Position numbers and translations under genes: made by a program. Below, in pieces: positions 5,311 through 5,644 of a DNA stretch of 5,644 nucleotides; position 1 is the first letter of the stretch; each line of letters starts with the position of its first letter. The stretch covers positions 1 through 5,644 of the forward strand of contig JAGXNZ010000359.1 in assembly GCA_019894655.1 (NCBI GenBank), written 5' to 3'. Below the pieces are notes generated by a model. The model ran no database searches. It was not told the DNA's origin and saw only the letters and a program-made list of their open reading frames with translations. This stretch comes from Promethearchaeota archaeon (GTDB lineage: Archaea; Asgardarchaeota; Lokiarchaeia; Sigynarchaeales; SOKP01).

Positions 5311-5493
5311 ATGAAACCAACATTACCTTAATTATTGTTAATTTAGTACTAACTATTAATTCCATTTGTTGTTATATAATTTTCGTTAAATTTTAACCCA
5401 ACGTAATATAAGTTAAGTTGAGAAAAATTTTGAAGCCACTTATTGTTTATTTGGTTAAATTAGGGAAGAAATTCTTAATATGGGTTTACAGTT
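5311..5493. other. AT-rich intergenic region, probably holding the promoter of the leftward gene
   Basis: No open frame of note is present. On the minus strand there are TATA-like stretches, GGTTAAAATTTAAC (about 5385-5398) and AATTATATAAC (about 5368-5378), which could drive the leftward TIGR04076-like gene with a leader of about 50-70 bases. Unlike the rightward genes, no TTTAAAT box lies 28-30 bases before its ATG. A 12-base imperfect palindrome (CAGTT-TT-AACTG, 5489-5500) overlaps the end of the partial gene on the right. Confidence 0.3.
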
Positions 5494-5644
5494 TTAACTG
5501 ATAAATAAAGAAACATTAAGCAAAGCTAAGATTATTGAAAAAACAATTATAATGAAAATTTCAATCAATATTCCTGATTTTTTATAAGCCCGTTTAGGAA
5601 GCCAATTAAACAGTTTTAATCTTACCCAATCGACAATTTGATGC
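5494..5644 (-). CDS. C-terminal end of a probable membrane-anchored protein (5' partial, cut by the right edge)
   Basis: A leftward frame enters from the right edge and runs 49 codons to TAA at 5494, with no ATG inside, so only the C-terminus is visible. It begins HQIVDWVRLKLFNWLPKRAY, an amphipathic basic segment, followed by KKSG and then a hydrophobic stretch of about 22 residues (ILIEIFIIIVFSIILALLNVSL) that ends the protein at SLFIS. This pattern suits a cytoplasmic basic region followed by a C-terminal membrane helix (tail anchor or last transmembrane segment). The family cannot be told from so little. An uninterrupted 49-codon frame in AT-rich DNA together with a clean basic/hydrophobic pattern makes a real gene more likely than not. 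Confidence 0.6.
   Translation of the reverse strand, partial: HQIVDWVRLKLFNWLPKRAYKKSGILIEIFIIIVFSIILALLNVSLFIS

Noticed and set aside
4565..5505. 12-base direct repeat TTAACTGATAAA at 4565-4576 and 5494-5505
   Set aside because: A few exact 12-mers are expected by chance in AT-rich DNA of this length, and neither copy has matching flanks.
1..5644. tRNA, rRNA, CRISPR array, insertion sequence or integration site
   Set aside because: No GC-rich cloverleaf arms, no regularly spaced identical repeats, no transposase motifs and no paired terminal repeats were seen on either strand.

Overview
The window is AT-rich and looks archaeal, most likely from an Asgard (Lokiarchaeia-type) genome. Four things point that way. 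Several genes lack a recognisable Shine-Dalgarno site and instead have a TATA-like TTTAAAT(T/A) box beginning 28-30 bases before the ATG, the geometry of leaderless archaeal transcripts. There is a 22-residue SDS22-type leucine-rich-repeat protein and a small cysteine-rich zinc-binding protein. There is a 2-hydroxyacyl-CoA dehydratase/benzoyl-CoA reductase-type activase. The LAGLIDADG domain resembles ones I associate with Asgard proteins. The lineage call is an inference. All seven readable stop codons are TAA.

Left part (1-2741): a large reading frame enters from the left edge, so its true start is outside the window. It has a mostly helical N-terminal region with a possible helix-turn-helix, a two-motif LAGLIDADG endonuclease domain, and about 100 C-terminal residues resembling the BECR-fold (barnase/EndoU/colicin E5/RelE) RNase toxin domains of bacterial polymorphic toxins. 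A 180-codon unknown gene follows 64 bases later on the same strand, in the position where an immunity gene would be expected. Its start is TTG, or an ATG put out of frame by one base in a T run. This pair is the best candidate for an undescribed system here.

Middle (2742-4559): the spacer holds a short decayed fragment resembling the N-terminus of the next gene. Then come the LRR gene and, 21 bases later, the CoA-dehydratase activase, whose own TATA-like box overlaps the end of the LRR gene. The activase keeps both [4Fe-4S] cysteines with the classic 39-residue spacing, but no dehydratase subunits lie in the window.

Right part (4560-5644): a 57-codon cysteine-rich gene runs rightward and converges on a leftward gene resembling the TIGR04076 family, with a possible hairpin/T-run terminator between them. 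At the right edge a leftward frame ends with a hydrophobic C-terminal helix, the tail of a probable membrane protein. I see no tRNA, rRNA, CRISPR array or insertion sequence.
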